Shown here piece after piece: positions 43,860 to 56,464 of a DNA stretch of 64,000 nucleotides (its first letter is position 1; each line of letters begins with the position of its first letter). Source of the DNA: Closterium sp. NIES-65 (lineage: Eukaryota; Streptophyta; Zygnematophyceae; Desmidiales; Closteriaceae); contig CANXME010002463.1 in assembly GCA_948144175.1 (NCBI GenBank), forward strand, positions 1,883,001-1,947,000, read 5' to 3'. A program made the translations under genes and the position numbers. The notes under the pieces were generated by a model that saw only the letters and a program-made list of their open reading frames with translations, was not told the origin of the DNA and did no database searches.

Positions 43860-46800
43860 ATGGCTACCCCTAGTGTCCTAGCTTTTGACGCTGAGGGTCG
43901 AGCCATTGACTTTGAGGTCTGGGTAGACGACCTGCAGTTGTTTTTACAGTGCGATAGGGCAGACGGCCTCTCTCTCTTTGACCTTACCTCTGGCGCCTCT
44001 CCTGCTCCTGCTGCTGCTGCTGATCCCACTGTGCGCTCTCAGTGGGCCACCCGCGATGCTGCTGCACGTCTTGCTGTGCGTCGCCACCTCCCTACCTCTG
44101 AGCGCGCGCACTTTAGTCAGTACAAGAGTGCTCAGACCTTGTACGACGCTGTAGTTGCGCGCTACTCCTCCCCTGCCACTGCTGCACTGAGCCGTCTCAT
44201 GCTTCCCTACCTCTTTCCTGACCTCTCTGCCTTTCCCACTGTCGCTGACCTCATTACACACCTCCGCACTAGTGACACTCGCTACCGCGCCGCCCTTCCT
44301 GCTGAGTTCTGCGCTAAGAACCCCCCCCCCCATGTACATCACTCTCTACTACGTAGTCGCGCGCCTCCCTGACTCCCTTCGCGTCGTCAGGGACCACTTT
44401 CTCGCAGTCTGTCCCACCACCCTCACCGTCGACCTCCTCGAGAAGGCCCTCCTCGCAGCGGAGAAGAGCATAGTCGCTGTAGGTGCTTCTCGTGGTGACC
44501 CTCGCACCCCCATCTTTGAGGGGTGCTCTCCTTCCCCCTTGCTGCCCTCTGTTGCCTCTGCTGCTGCTGCCGACCTGCTTGGTCTTGAGTCGGTCGGCGC
44601 GGCGTCTGCCCCTAGTGGGAGACGTCGCTCCAGCAAGGGCAAGGGGGGCAAGGGCGCGGGTGGAGCTGGAGGGGGCGGTGGCGGTGGCGGCGGTGGCGGC
44701 GGAGGGAGTGGGGGTGGCGGCGGGACTAGTGGCGGGGGTGGTGGTGGTGGTGGCAGCAGCGGCGGAGACGGTGGTGGTGGTGCCAGCGGTGGTGGTGGAG
44801 GCAGCGGCGGAGGTGGAGGCGGCGGAGGTGGAGGCGGTGGAGGCGGCGGCGGAGGTGGCGGTGGTGGTGGAGGAGGTGGAGCTAGTCGGGGTGGTACCCA
44901 GCAGCGTAGCGGCGGTGGTGGTGGCCAGCGCTCGCAGCGGGAGCAGCAGCAGCGCTCGCGGGACATCCCTCCGCCTCAGCAGCTTCGTGAGTGGTACGCT
45001 GGGCGTCAGAGGGGTGGGGGTACTGGTCCCTGCACCTACGTTCCTCGTTCCGGCGACCGCGCGGGTGAGCAGTGTGGGGGTGCCCACGCCGCCCAGCGCT
45101 GCTTTGGCCGCCTGACGGACGCTTGGCGTCAGCAGTTCCCTGGGGCTAGTGAGATCCCTCGCTGGGATGAGCTTCTTAGGGCTGGTGTAGCGATCTTTGA
45201 TCTTGATTTTGATGCTATCCTTGCTGCTATATATGCTGTGACTTATAGTGAGGAGAATGAGGGTTACCGGTGTTTCCAGCCCGACCCGGGCATTGGTACT
45301 GCTGCACTAGGTGCTTGTGAGGCTGCTGCTCTAGGTGCCAGTGCGTCTGCGCTCTCAGGTACTGGTGAGACTGCGCTCTCAGGTACTGCGTCGTCCTCGT
45401 CCTCCCTCACTTTCACACTTGACTCCGGGGCTTCTCGCTCCTTCTTTCGAGACCGCACTACCCTTACGCCGCTCGGCCGGCCGGTTGCAGTCTCCCTTGC
45501 TGACCCCTCTGGGGGTCCTGTCCTGTCTCACTTCTCCACTGTCCTCCCGTGTCCGGCTGCCCCTTCGGGCACCCTGTCTGGTCTGTACCTTCCCTCGTTC
45601 TCTACGAACTTGGTGAGTGGCGCGGACCTGCAGGATGTGGGGGTTCACCAGTTCACTCCTGCGAGTCAGCGGGTGACCCACTGCACGGAGGCACGCACAG
45701 GCCGACACCTGGCCACGTTCTCGCGTCGGCCGGGGTCGAGTCTCTACACCCTGACCGTTGAGTCTCCTCCTGTCCCTGCGTCTGGTCAGGTGGCTGCGTC
45801 AGGTCAGGTGCTTGCTGCTGCGTCCCGGTCAGGTCCTGAGTCTGCCCCCTGTTCTTGTCGCCTCCTGTCTCACGAGACTCTCCTGTGGCACCACCGTCTT
45901 GGCCACCCCTCCTTGCCCCGTCTTCGGAGCATGGCTTCCCGTGTCCTTGTCTCTGGTCTTCCCCAGTCTCTCCCTCCTCTCCCCTCCGGGCCAGGACCTT
46001 CCTGTGTCCCCTGTAGTCGAGGGTCGCCTCCGGGCTACTCCTCACTCCTCCCACTTCCCCCCGACAGAGGCTCCCCTGCAGACGCTTCACAATGGATGTG
46101 TGGGGCCCAGCCCCCGTCCGTGGGCAGGGTCACGAGCGCTACTTCCTGTTGGTGGTTGACGACTACTCGCGTTACACCACAGTCCTCCCCTTGCGCAGCA
46201 AGGGTGCGGTCACTGAGGTGCTGATCGACTGGATCCGCGAGGCTCGTCTCCAGCTCAGGAAGAGCTTCGGCTCGGACTTTCCTGTTCTGCGTCTGCACTC
46301 GGACAGAGGCGGAGAGTTCTCTTCTCGCCTTCTGCGAGACTACTGTCGTGCACGGGGGATCCGCCAGACCTTCACGCTTCCGGACTCACCACAGCAAAAT
46401 GGGATTGCTGAGCGCCGCATTGGCATGGTCATGGATGTCGCTCGTACGTCCATGATGCATGCGGCTGCCCCCCATTTTCTGTGGCCGTTTGCGGTGAGGT
46501 ACGCGGCGCATCAGCTCAACCTTCACCCCCGGGTCTCTCGGCCTGCGATGTCCCCAGCCTTGCTGTGGACGGGGAAGGTTGGCGATGCGTCTGTGTTCCG
46601 TGTCTGGGGATCTCGGGCGTTTGTCCGCGACTTGTCTGCGGACAAGCTGTCCCCTCGTGCTGCTCCCTGTGTCTTCCTTGGCTTCCCCACTGACGCCCCA
46701 GGGTGGCAGTTTTACCACCCCTCCTCTCGTCGTGTTCTGTCCTCCCAGGACGTCACGTTCGACGAGTCAGTCCCCTTCTACCGTCTCTTCCCCTACCGCA

Positions 46801-49769
46801 CTCCTTCCCTCCCCCCTCCCCCGGACTTCCTTGTGCCGGTTCCCCCCCCGGTAGACCCCCTCCCCCCTCAGGTTCCGACCCCCTCAGGTGTGTCCCAGGT
46901 AGACGCCGTTGACCCGGTTGAGGTTACTGGTGACTCTGGTGCTGCTGCGGGTGCTGAGCCTGGGGGTGCTGACTCTGGAGGTGCTTGTGCGCGGGGGTGC
47001 TGAGCCTTGGGGTGCTACTGCTGGGGGTGCTGGGCCTGAGGGTGCTACTGCGGAGGGTGCGCAGCCTGGGGGTGCTGAGCCGGGGGGTGCTGTGCCTGGA
47101 GGTGCTGGGTCTGGGGGTGCTGGGTCGGGAGCTGCTGAGCCTGGGGGTGCTGAGCTGGGAGCTGCTGAGCCTGGGGGTGCTGCGTCTGGAGCTGCTGAGC
47201 CTGGGGTTTCTCCTGCTGCTGCGTCTCGCCGGGAGCCCCTCTCTCCACAGGAGCTGCGCGAGTGGTTCGCTCGCCGCTGGAGGCGTGCTGCTGAGTCTGG
47301 AGGTGCTGCTGGAGCTGGAGCTGGAGCTTCTTCGACCGTCGAGGGTGCGGGTGCTGTCGGTCCCGGAGCTGCTGGACCTGCGGGTCCTCCTGGAGCTGGA
47401 GCTGCTGAGGGCGTCGGTGCTGAGCCTACTGCTGTTGGTCCTACCGCTGGAGGTGTGGGTGGCGCTGGTGCTGTCGCTGAGGGTGCTGGTGCTGTCCCTG
47501 CTGAGTCTAGGAGCTGCCGTGCGGCCTCGGCCGTACTTCGTTCCGCTCCTGCAGCAGGTTCTTACTCTTTCTCCTCCAGTAGAGGGTCCACCGCCTGTTC
47601 AGTCGCAGTCCCTGCTGGAGCCTTCCTCTCCACTGCCTGCTCCCTCTCCTTACACTGGTCCTACTGGAGGTCTTGCTGAGCGTCGTGAGCCTGCGTCTCG
47701 TCCCGCGTCGCCTGTTCGTGCTGCTCGCGCTAGTGGTCGCAGTTCGCGTCAGCGTCCTCCTCCTGTCCCTGGCACCCACCGGATGTCTTTGCGTCCGTCC
47801 ACTGCTCCTCTGCGTGCCCCTTTGCCTTCTCCTCCTGAGTCCTCTCTTCCTGCGCTTGCCGACCCTGAGTCGGACTCTCTTCGTGCTGCCAGTCCTACTG
47901 TCACGCGTCTGCTTGCTACTGTCGTCACTGACCCCTCTTTTGAGTCCACTGCTGCGTCTGCTCTAGTCGCTGAGCTCGTCGACTTTGCTGCTCGCTGTCG
48001 TCTCGACTACGCTGCTAGTCTTGTTGCTGAGTCTGCGTCTGTCTGTCCTCCGTCCGTCGGGGGTGAGTGTGCTCTTGGCACGGACGTCCTAGAGGACAGG
48101 CAGGAGGAGTTACAGTGTCTAGCGGCTGCTTCACCTCATCTCGCGTCTGTACTGCTTACCCCTGAGGGAGACCCAGATGCACTAGACATCCCGACTCCGC
48201 GTTCTTACGCGGAGGCCGTAGAGGGTCCCTACTCCTCTCAGTGGCAAGCAGCTATGGATGCAGAGATGGCTTCCTGGAAGTCCACAGGCACCTACGTTGA
48301 CGCAGGTTCCCCCTTCTGGGACGAACATCGTCAGTGGCATGTGGATCTTCAGGGTGAAGCGGCCGCCGGGCTCTCCACCTGTCTTCAAGGCACGGTACGT
48401 TGCTCATGGCTTCAGTCAGCGGCAGGGAGTTGACTACTTTCAGACCTTCTCTCCCACCCCGAAGATGACTACTCTTCGGGTGCTGCTGCACATAGCCGCT
48501 CAGCGCGACTACGAGCTTCACTCTCTCGACTTCAGCACTGCGTTCTTGCAGGGTAGCCTGCACGAGGAGATCTGGTTTCGCCGTCCACCTGGCTTCACTG
48601 GGACTTTCCCTCCTGGCACCCAGTGGAGCCTCCGACGGCCAGCCTACGGTCTCCGCCAGGCACCGCGTGAGTGGCACGACACACTGAGGACTACACTTGC
48701 GGCCCTTGGGTTTGCTCCTTCTACTGCTGACCCGTCGCTGTTTCTTCGCACCGACACTTCCCTGCCGCCGTTCTACATCCTCGTGTACGTCGACGACTTG
48801 GTCTTTGCCACAGCGGACACTGCTGGACTCGCCTACGTGAAGTCCGAGCTGCTGAAGAGACACACGTGCACAGACCTGGGTGAACTGCGCAGCTACCTTG
48901 GCTTGCAGATCACTCGGGACAGAGCACGCCGCACCATTACCTTGACTCAGTCACACATGGTGCAGCAGGTCCTTCAGCGCTTCGGCTTCACGTACTCCTC
49001 GCCTCAGGCCACTCCTCTGCCTACTCGCCACTCACTCTCAGCTCTGCCTTCGGATGAGTCCGTAGAGTCGAGTGGTCCGTATGCAGAGCTTGTTGGCTGC
49101 CTCATGTACCTGATGACCTGCACACGACCTGACCTTGCATACCCTCTGAGCATTCTTGCACGCTATGTTGCTCCTGGGAGACACAGACCAAAGCACATGG
49201 CTGCAGCGAAGAGGGTATTGCGCTACCTGTGCAGTACGTCGGGCATGGGGCTAGTGCTTGGAAGGCGGAGTCCAGTGGTCCTTACCGGGCACGCGGACGC
49301 TTCTTGGGCTGACGACCAGGCTACGCAGCGGTCGTCACAGGGTTACACCTTCAGCCTTGGTTCCGGCTCTGTCTCGTGGCGGTCTACTCGCTCGTCTTCG
49401 GTTCTCGGCTCCAGTTGTGAGGCTGAGATCTACGCCGGGGCCATGGCTGCACAGGAGCTTCGCTGGCTCACCTACGTGCTGACTGACCTTGGAGAGCCGC
49501 CTCGTTCTCCTCCAGTGCTGTACGTAGACAACAAGGCCATGCTGGCCTTGTGTCGAGAGCAGCGCTTGGAGCACAGAACGAAGCACATTGCTCTCCGCTA
49601 CTTCCTTGCTCGTGAGTTGCAGCAGCGTGGTCAGTTGCGACTTGCGTACGTGGCCTCTGAGGCCAACACTGCTGATGTGTTCACCAAGGCACTCGCGCCT
49701 TGTGACCATCAGCGCTTTTGCACCCAGCTGGGTCTTGTGCCTGTCTTGCCTCACTTGCTCTCCTCTTGA
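43860..49769 (+). pseudogene. Copia gag-pol polyprotein of E6, frameshifted
   Basis: Same protein as E2, from ATG 43860 to the stop at 49769, with RT YVDD at 48786-48797. The C11 run (44321-44331) shifts the frame by +1. Against E2 there are five further single-base gains: an A near 46014, an A near 46091, a T near 46986, one base near 47511 and one near 48303. Every one is an insertion. No stop codon arises by substitution. Since the LTRs are identical, this pattern is odd for normal decay and may partly reflect consensus errors. The 22-nt deletion of E2 near 5500 is absent here. Confidence 0.9.
44321..44331 (+). other. C11 run at the shared gag frameshift (E6)
   Basis: Same length, position and +1 effect as in E2 and E3. 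Confidence 0.85.
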
Positions 49770-49982
49770 CTTCACTTGTACTGTGACATATATATATACC
49801 TGCTCTTGCTTTTCTAGTTTTATATATATGTCTGTACTCCTGCATGTGAACTGGCCTCTGGCCCTGCTCTTGTGCTCGGACTGTGTGGTGACTTTGTGAT
49901 CCACCCTGAGCTTGCTTTGCTTTGCTTTGTTTGGCTGGTCTTGTGACCCCTTGTTCTCCCCCACTTTAGCCTATGGGGGCTG

Positions 49983-50113
49983 TGTCAGATTATCATAGCT
50001 GATGCATGTTTGTAGGCTATAGTGGGGTAGCACATATGGGGTACAGCTTTCTAGGGTTGTATTTGTACCCATCTCTGACTTAGTCATTTCATTCCTGTTC
50101 ATTGATTCTCACA
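49983..50113 (+). repeat. E6 3' LTR
   Basis: 131 bp, identical to 42641-42771; preceded by CCTATGGGGGCTG and followed by GGGGC. Confidence 0.96.
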
Positions 50114-53100
50114 GGGGCGGGGGGAGGGACGGAGTGCGGTAGGGGAAGAGGCGGTAGTAGGGCACCGACTCGTCGAACGTGACGTCCTGGGAGGACAGAA
50201 CACGTCGAGAGGTGGGGTGGTAGAACTGCCACCCAGGGGCGTCGGGGGGGAACCCCAGGAAGACGCAGGGAGCAGCGCGAGGGGACAGCTTGTCCGCAGA
50301 CAAGTCGCGGACAAACGCCCGAGATCCCCAGACCCGGAACGCCGACGCATCGCCAACCTTCCCCGTCCATAGAAGGGCTGGGGAGGTCTCCGGCCTGGAG
50401 ACCCTGGGGTGGAGGTTGATCTGATGCGCCGCGTACCTGACCGCAAACGGCCACAGAAAATGGGGGGCAGCCGCATGCATCATAGACGTACGAGCGACGT
50501 CCATGACCATGCCAATGCGGCGCTCAGCAATCCCATTTTGCTGCGGTGAGTCCGGAAGCGTGAAGGTCTGGCGGATGCCTCGCGCACGACAGAAGGCACG
50601 CAGAAGGCCAGAGGAGAACTCTCCGCCTCTGTCCGAGTGCAGACGCAACACAGGAAAGTCCGAGCCAAAGCTCTGCCTGAGCTGGAGACGAGCTGCGCGG
50701 ATCCAGTCGATCAGCACCTCAGTGACATCACCCTTGCTGCGCAAGGGGAAGACTGTGGTGTAACGCGAGTAGTCGTCAACCACCAGCAGGAAGTAGTACT
50801 CGTGACCGAGTCGACGGACGCGGGCAGGGCCCCACACGTCCATGTGAAGCGTCTGCAACGGAGCCTCTGTCGAAGGAAACTGGGAGGAGTGAGGGGCAGC
50901 ACGCTGGCGCCCCTCGACGCAGGGGACACAGGCAGGGCCAGGGCCCTGAGGAAGGGGAGGGAGGGACCGGGGGAGACCAGACACAAGAAGACGGGAGGCC
51001 ATGCCTCTGAGCCGAAGCAGAGAGGGGTGGCCAAGGCGGTGGTGCCAGAGGAGAGTCTCGTGAGACAGACGGCGACACGAACAGGGGGCAGACTCAGGAC
51101 CAGACTTGGACGCTGCAGCAAACGCCTGACCAGACGAAGGGACTCTACCAGACTCAGCACTGGGAGGAGAAGCAGTGGTCAGTGTGTATAGGCTCGACCC
51201 TGGCTGACGTGTAAACGTAGCTAGGTGGCGACCTGTGCTAGCCTCTGTGCAGTGTGTCACCCGCTGACGAGCAGGAGTGAACTGGTGGACACCCCCATCC
51301 TGTAGGTCAGCACCACTCACCAGGTTCGTAGAGAACGAGGGGAGGTAGAGACCAGTCAGGGTGCCAGAGGGAGCCGCCGGACACGGGAGGACTGTGGAGA
51401 AACGAGACAGGACAGGACCCCCAGAGGGGTCAGCCAGGGACACCGCAACCGGCCGACTAAGCGGCGTGAGAGTGGTGCGGTCCCGAAAGAAGGAGCGAGA
51501 AGCCCCAGAGTCAAGGGTGAAGGTGAGGGAGGCCGAAGCCGACGTAGTACCTGAGAGCGCAGACTCACCAGTACCTGAGGACGCAGACACACTAGCACCA
51601 AGAGCAGCAGCGTCGCAAGCACCTAGGGCAGCAGCCGCACCAGTACCTAGAGCAGCAGACTCAATGCCCGGATCGGGTGGGAAACACCGGTAACAGTCAC
51701 CCTCATCACTAGCAGACACAGCATACATGGCAGCAAGAATAGCATCAAAGTCAAGATCAAAGATAGCTACACCAGCCCTAGACAGCTCTCCCCAGCGGGG
51801 GATCTCAGAGGCCTCCGGAAACTGCTGGCGCCAAGCGTCGGTCAAGCGGGCAAAGCAGCGGCGGGCGGTGTGGGTGCCCCCACACTGCTCACCCGCACGG
51901 TCGCCAGTGCGAAGGACGTAGGTGCAGGGACCGAACGCCCCACCACGCTGACGCTGGGAGTACCACTCACGGAGCTGCTGAGGGGTGGGGACGTCGCGAG
52001 AGCGCTGCTGCTGCTGCTGCTGCTGCTGGCGCTGACTACCTCCAGTGGTGCTCCGCTGGGACGAGCCACTCCGACCACCTCCACCACCGCCACCTCCGCC
52101 TCCGCCGCCACCGCCGCCTCCGCCGCCACCGCCGCCACCGCCACCCTCGCCCCCGCCGCTCCCACCGCCACCACCACCACCACCTCCGCCTCCACCGCCG
52201 CCACTAGTACCTCCACTCCCGCCACCACCTCCACTGCCACCCCCACTCCCCCCGCCGCCTCCACCGCCTCCGCCACCGCCCCCGCTAGCTCCACCCGCTC
52301 CCTTGCCCCCTTTGCCCCTGCCAAGGCGGCGCCTACCGCTGGGGGCAGACGCCGCACCGACCGACTCCAAACCAACGAGGTCGGCCGCAGCAGCAGAGGC
52401 GACAGAGGGAAGTAGGAGGGAAGGAGAACACCCCTCAAAGATGGGGGTGCGAGGGTCACCACGAGAGGCCCCTACAGCGACGATGCTCTTCTCAGCCGCT
52501 AGCAGGGACTTCTCAAGGAGGTCGACAGTGAGGGTGGTGGGACAGACAAAGAGAAACTGGTCCCTAACGGCACGAAGGGACTCAGGGAGACGGGTGACTA
52601 GAAAGTAGAGAGTGATGTACATGGGAGGAAAGTTTGCGGCGCGGAACTCAGCAGGAAGCGCAGCGCGGTAGCGAGTGTCACTAGCGCGGAGGTGGGTAAA
52701 GAGGTCAGCGACTGTGGGAAAGGCAACGAGGTCAGGGAAGAGGAACGGTAGCATGAGGCGGCTCAGCGTAGCGGAGGAAGGGGAGGAGTAGCGCGCAACT
52801 ACAGCGTCGTACAAGGCCTGAGCGGTCTTGCACTGACTAAGGTGTGCACGCTCGGAGGAAGGGAGGTGGCGACGCACAGCAAGACGTGCAGCAGCATCGC
52901 GCGTGGCCCACTTGGAGCGAACAGAGGGGTCAGCATCAGCAGGAGGGGCAAGGACAGCGCTAGAGACAAAGTCAAAGAGAGAAACCTCATCGATCGCATC
53001 GCACAGTAAGTACAGCTGCAGGTCCTCGACCCAGACTGCAAAGTCAACGGCGCGACCCTCAGCGTCAAAAGACAGGACACTGGGGGTGGCCATTATAGCA

Positions 53101-53219
53101 GCTGACAGTCTCACCGAGCGGGAAGAGTCGGGTAGCTCAGGAGTACAGCCACACAGCAGCACAGCAGCTACGGCGGCCCAGGAGCAGCAGCAGCCCCCAC
53201 AGGAACAGGAGGCCGACGC

Positions 53220-53965
53220 CTCAGGCTGCTTGGGCGGCTCGGGCGGCTCGGGCGACTCGGGCGGCTCGGGCGGCTCGGGCGGCTCGAGCGGCTCGGGCGG
53301 CTCGGGCGGCGCGGGCGTCTTGCGGGCGACAGCACGGGCGGCTGGGGCGGCTCGCGGGTGGCTCACGGGCGGCTAGGGGCGGCTCGCGGGCGGCGTACGG
53401 GCGGCTTACGGGCGGCTGGGGCGGCTGCACGGGCGGCTCGAGGGCGGCGTCGGCTGCTCACGGGCGGCGTCGGCGGCGACGGCGGCGTCAGCTGCTCACG
53501 GGCGGCGTCGGCGGCGTCGGCGGCGTCGGCGGCTCACGGGTGACGTCGGCGGCGTCGGCGGTGCACGGGCGGCGTCGGCGGCGTCGGCGGCGTCGGCGTC
53601 GTGGGCGGCTCATGGGCGAGCGGCTCACGGGCGGGCGGCTCACGGGCGGCGGCTCACGGGCGGCGGCTCACGGGCGGCGGCGTCACGCGCGGCGGCGCAC
53701 CAGCGGCGGTTGACGGGCGGCTGCGCTGACGGGCGGCGCTCACGGGCGGTGCTCACGGGCGGCGCTCACGGGCGGCGCTCACGGGCGGCGGCGCACGGGC
53801 GGCAGCGCACGGACAGGCCGCGGACGGCGAACGGGCGCTAGGGCGGGCGCCGGGCGCTAGGGCGCTAGGGCAGGCGCTAGGGCGGGCGCTAAGGCGGCCG
53901 CTAGGGCGGGCGCTAGGGCGCTAGGGCGGGCGCTAGGGTAGGCGCTAGGGCGCAAGGCGCTAGGG
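53220..53965 (-). repeat. GC-rich tandem leader array of E5
   Basis: Read on plus: GGCGGCTCG, GGCGGCGTC, GGCGGCGCTCAC and GCGCTAGGGCG units in succession. It is the counterpart of the E4 array, in the same order when read from the primer-binding site. Confidence 0.84.
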
Positions 53966-54031
53966 CAGAAAAAAAATTCTAAGTGGTGGGCCCTAAGCAC
54001 AGTTCCCACAGGGGAACCTGCTCTGATTCCA

Positions 54032-54165
54032 TGAGAAGAAACGAACGAGAATCGGATGAACTATGAATGAAGTGAGTACAAATATGAAACCCTAATTGGG
54101 TTGTACCCCCTATGGGATACCCCACTATAGCCTACACAAAATGAGTAAGCTATAATGTTCTGACA
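54032..54165 (-). repeat. E5 5' LTR
   Basis: 134 bp, TGTCAG...TTCTCA on the minus strand, next to the primer-binding site at 54031-54020. Confidence 0.95.
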
Positions 54166-54170
54166 ATAGG

Positions 54171-54659
54171 GGCCGCTGCTCGCGTTGCGCCTCCAACGAG
54201 GCTGAGACTATCTCACACGTTTTCTTTGTCTGCGGGGCAGCCCCCGATGTGACGGCAGCATTGGGCTCAATTGCACGTCACCACTTGAGCTGCTCCCCCC
54301 CGACCGAGCACATCATGTTTCCGTTCCCTTCTCGAGCTGGCCAGTCTGCCCCCTGGAGCCTACTGTTCGGCGCTGCTGCCAAGGCCCTCTGGAATGGTCG
54401 CTATACACAGAGATCTAGCATCGTCGCCTCTTCCCGCTTCGAGGTCCTGCAACTTATCATCGCCCAATTCCTCTTGGCCTTCAATTTTTTCCTTTGGCGG
54501 CGCTCTAAACAATCAGCTAAAAAACAGCAAAAATCAGCGCCACGAATTCGTGCGGCTAAGCGGCTTCGCTTCATAACATCTGCAGCAGCCGGCTCCCCAT
54601 CTATCCATCCTAACCTCCGCACCTCTTGGCTCCTCGGAAACCCCTTTTGTCCCCCGTAA
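54171..54659 (+). pseudogene. LINE ORF2 C-terminal zinc-binding end
   Basis: Continues the LINE after E5: GRCSRCASNEAETISHVFFVC is the C-X2-C...H-X4-C motif usual at the end of L1-type ORF2 proteins of plants. It is followed by about 130 residues ending in LLGNPFCPP and a TAA. The Cys/His residues are all present. About 150 bp beyond the stop may be the LINE 3' untranslated region. Confidence 0.78.
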
Positions 54660-54800
54660 CTTGACTTCAATCGCATCACAGGATACTCACCAGCAAAGTT
54701 GGTGCTGTCTGCTAGGATGGGGGAATAGCGTGTTCATACGGTCGTCGGCTTGTTTAGCCATATTCTCTGTTATTATGTGATTTTGTTTGTAAATGATTAA

Positions 54801-55264
54801 AGCCAACAGGCAAAATAGTGACCACCCCTTCTAGTTGGGTCCACTTGAAGATGAAGTATTTTTGTTTTGTTTTGGAATGTTAGAATTGCTGTATGTGTGC
54901 TTTTTTTTCCGACCCTCGGACGAGTTTCTTATTGGACCAGGTTCGATAGTTCATTGTCAATTCTGATTGGCAGCCAGGTTCTCTCACATGTACATGTGCG
55001 AATTTGGCGCAAAGTTGAGCGACGAGCACTCCTGCATTCACTAGAGCCAATACTTCACCAAATTCACAACTAGCAACATCTCACACTAAATCCCAAGCAG
55101 ACACACATGTACGTGATGAGAGTGAAAGTGTTTGAACGTTATTAGAGCTAGTAGAGCTCTAATCAATGTGCTGCCTTGGACTTGAGGCCTGGGAGAGGTG
55201 CAATGACGGGAAACAGAAGAGAAAAACAGCACTAGGGGGGAAATTATTATGGGCAAGGTGACGC
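54801..55264. other. Unassigned AT-richer DNA
   Basis: About 460 bp between the LINE end and the minisatellites. I see no convincing gene or element. Confidence 0.4.
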
Positions 55265-55680
55265 GAATGAAGAGAAAGAGGGAGGGCAATGGGAAACGGG
55301 AGGGCGACGGGAAGGGAGGGCGTAGGAAACGGGAGGGCGACGGAAGAAGGGGGGCGACGGGAAACGGGAGGGCGATGGGAAACGGGAGGGCGACGGGAAA
55401 CGCGAGGGCGACGGGAAACGGGAGGGCGACGGAAACGGGAGGGCGACGGAAAACGGGAGGGCGACGGGAAACGCCAGGGCGACGGGAAATAGGAGGGCGA
55501 CGGAAGAAGGGAGGGCGACGGGAAACGGGAGGGCGACGGGAAACCAGAGGGCGACGGGAAACGCGAGGGCGACGGGAAACGGGAGGGCGACGGGAAAAGG
55601 GAGGGTGACGGGAAACGGGAGGGGGGCGGGAAACGGGAGGGCGACGGGAAACGGGAGGGCGACGGGAGATAGGATAGGCG
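55265..55680. repeat. 18-bp minisatellite
   Basis: About twenty tandem units of GGGAAACGGGAGGGCGAC with small variants. Long open frames on both strands here are repeat artefacts. Confidence 0.92.
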
Positions 55681-55854
55681 GCGGGAGAGAGGGTGTCGAG
55701 AATAGATGGAAAGACAGAAAAAAAAAAACCAACCACAATAACAGAGTACGGAATGGGTCACGCTGACGCGATAGCAGAGGGAGAACGAGAGAGGGGACGG
55801 AGAAAGGAGGGCATACGTGATGGGAGAGTCAAAGGTCGCCGGGAGGGCTATTCG

Positions 55855-56385
55855 AGGTGAGCGAGAAGGGAGGATGGGAAGGGAGCAGAAAGAGAGAGGG
55901 CAATGGGAAGGGAGCGGAGAGAGAGAGCGCGACGGGAAGGGAGCGGAGAGAGAGCGCGATTCGAAGGGAGGAGCGAGAGAGAGGGCGGAGCGGAGAGAGA
56001 GAACGCGATGGGAAGGGAGGGGCGAGAGAGAGGGCGACGGGAAGGGCGCGGAGAGAGAGAGCGCGACAGGTAGGAGGGGCGAGAGAGGGCGACGGGAAGG
56101 GAGCGGAGAGAGAGATCGCGACGGGAAGGGAGGGGCGAGAGAGAGGGCGATGGGAAGGGAGCGGAGAAAGAGAGCGCGACGGGAAGGGAGGGGCGAGAGA
56201 GAGGGCGACGGGAAGGGAGCGGAGTGAGAGAGCGCGACGGGAAGGGAGGGGCGAGAGAGAGGGCGAGGGGAAGGGAGCGGAGAGAGAGAGCGCGACGGGA
56301 AGGGAGCGGAGAGAGAGGCCGACGGGAAGGGAGCGGAGAGAGAGCGCGATTCGAAGGAGGAGCGAGAGAGAGGGCGGAGAGAGAA

Positions 56386-56464
<79 letters not shown>

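Larger units (their letters stand above)
42641..50113 (+). mobile_element. Copia LTR retrotransposon E6, nested in E5
   Basis: 7,473 bp with identical 131-bp LTRs (42641-42771 and 49983-50113). Target duplication GGGGC at 42636-42640 and 50114-50118. Primer-binding site TGGTATAGAGC at 42772-42782. It is the innermost and so the latest insertion of the LINE-E5-E6 nest. Its LTR type groups with E2. Confidence 0.97.
39625..53093 (-). pseudogene. Copia gag-pol polyprotein of E5, split by E6
   Basis: The coding pieces are 53093-50119 and 42640-39625. The first encodes gag from MATPSVLSFDAEGRAVDF, poly-Gly (about 52300-52075), the Cys-His motif, protease LDSGAS, an integrase zinc region with CVPC, and an integrase core with HMDVWGP, HSDRGGEF and NGIAERR. 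The second carries the AEPGG repeat, RT with YVDD at 40608-40597, and RNase H. E6 is inserted in the proline-rich stretch after the integrase; the GGGGC duplication rejoins the frame. The only other break found is a TGA at 42270-42268 in the repeat, where GGA is the usual codon. At the C11 site it has in-frame AACTTTCCTCCC. Before E6 arrived this copy was one codon from intact. Confidence 0.93.
39275..54165 (-). mobile_element. Copia LTR retrotransposon E5, hosting E6
   Basis: On the minus strand the 5' LTR is 54165-54032 and the 3' LTR 39407-39275. They differ by a single-base indel (134 and 133 bp). The target duplication ATAGG is at 39270-39274 and 54166-54170. The primer-binding site TGGAATCAGAGC is at 54031-54020. 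Without E6 and its duplication E5 is 7,413 bp. It lies in the C-terminal part of the LINE, and rejoining at ATAGG restores DRGRCSRC in the LINE. Confidence 0.96.
24593..54800 (+). mobile_element. L1-type LINE, split into four pieces
   Basis: A non-LTR retrotransposon in the pieces 24593-25286, 32794-36606, 37529-39274 and 54171 to about 54800, roughly 6.9 kb in total. The breaks coincide with insertions whose target duplications (CCAGC, GATCC, ATAGG) rejoin the LINE frame. Parts in order: ORF1, a Pro/Cys-codon-rich stretch, an AP-type endonuclease, a linker, RT with YADD and a C-terminal zinc-binding domain. Ends are approximate: I see no poly-A tail or LINE target duplication. Confidence 0.88.
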
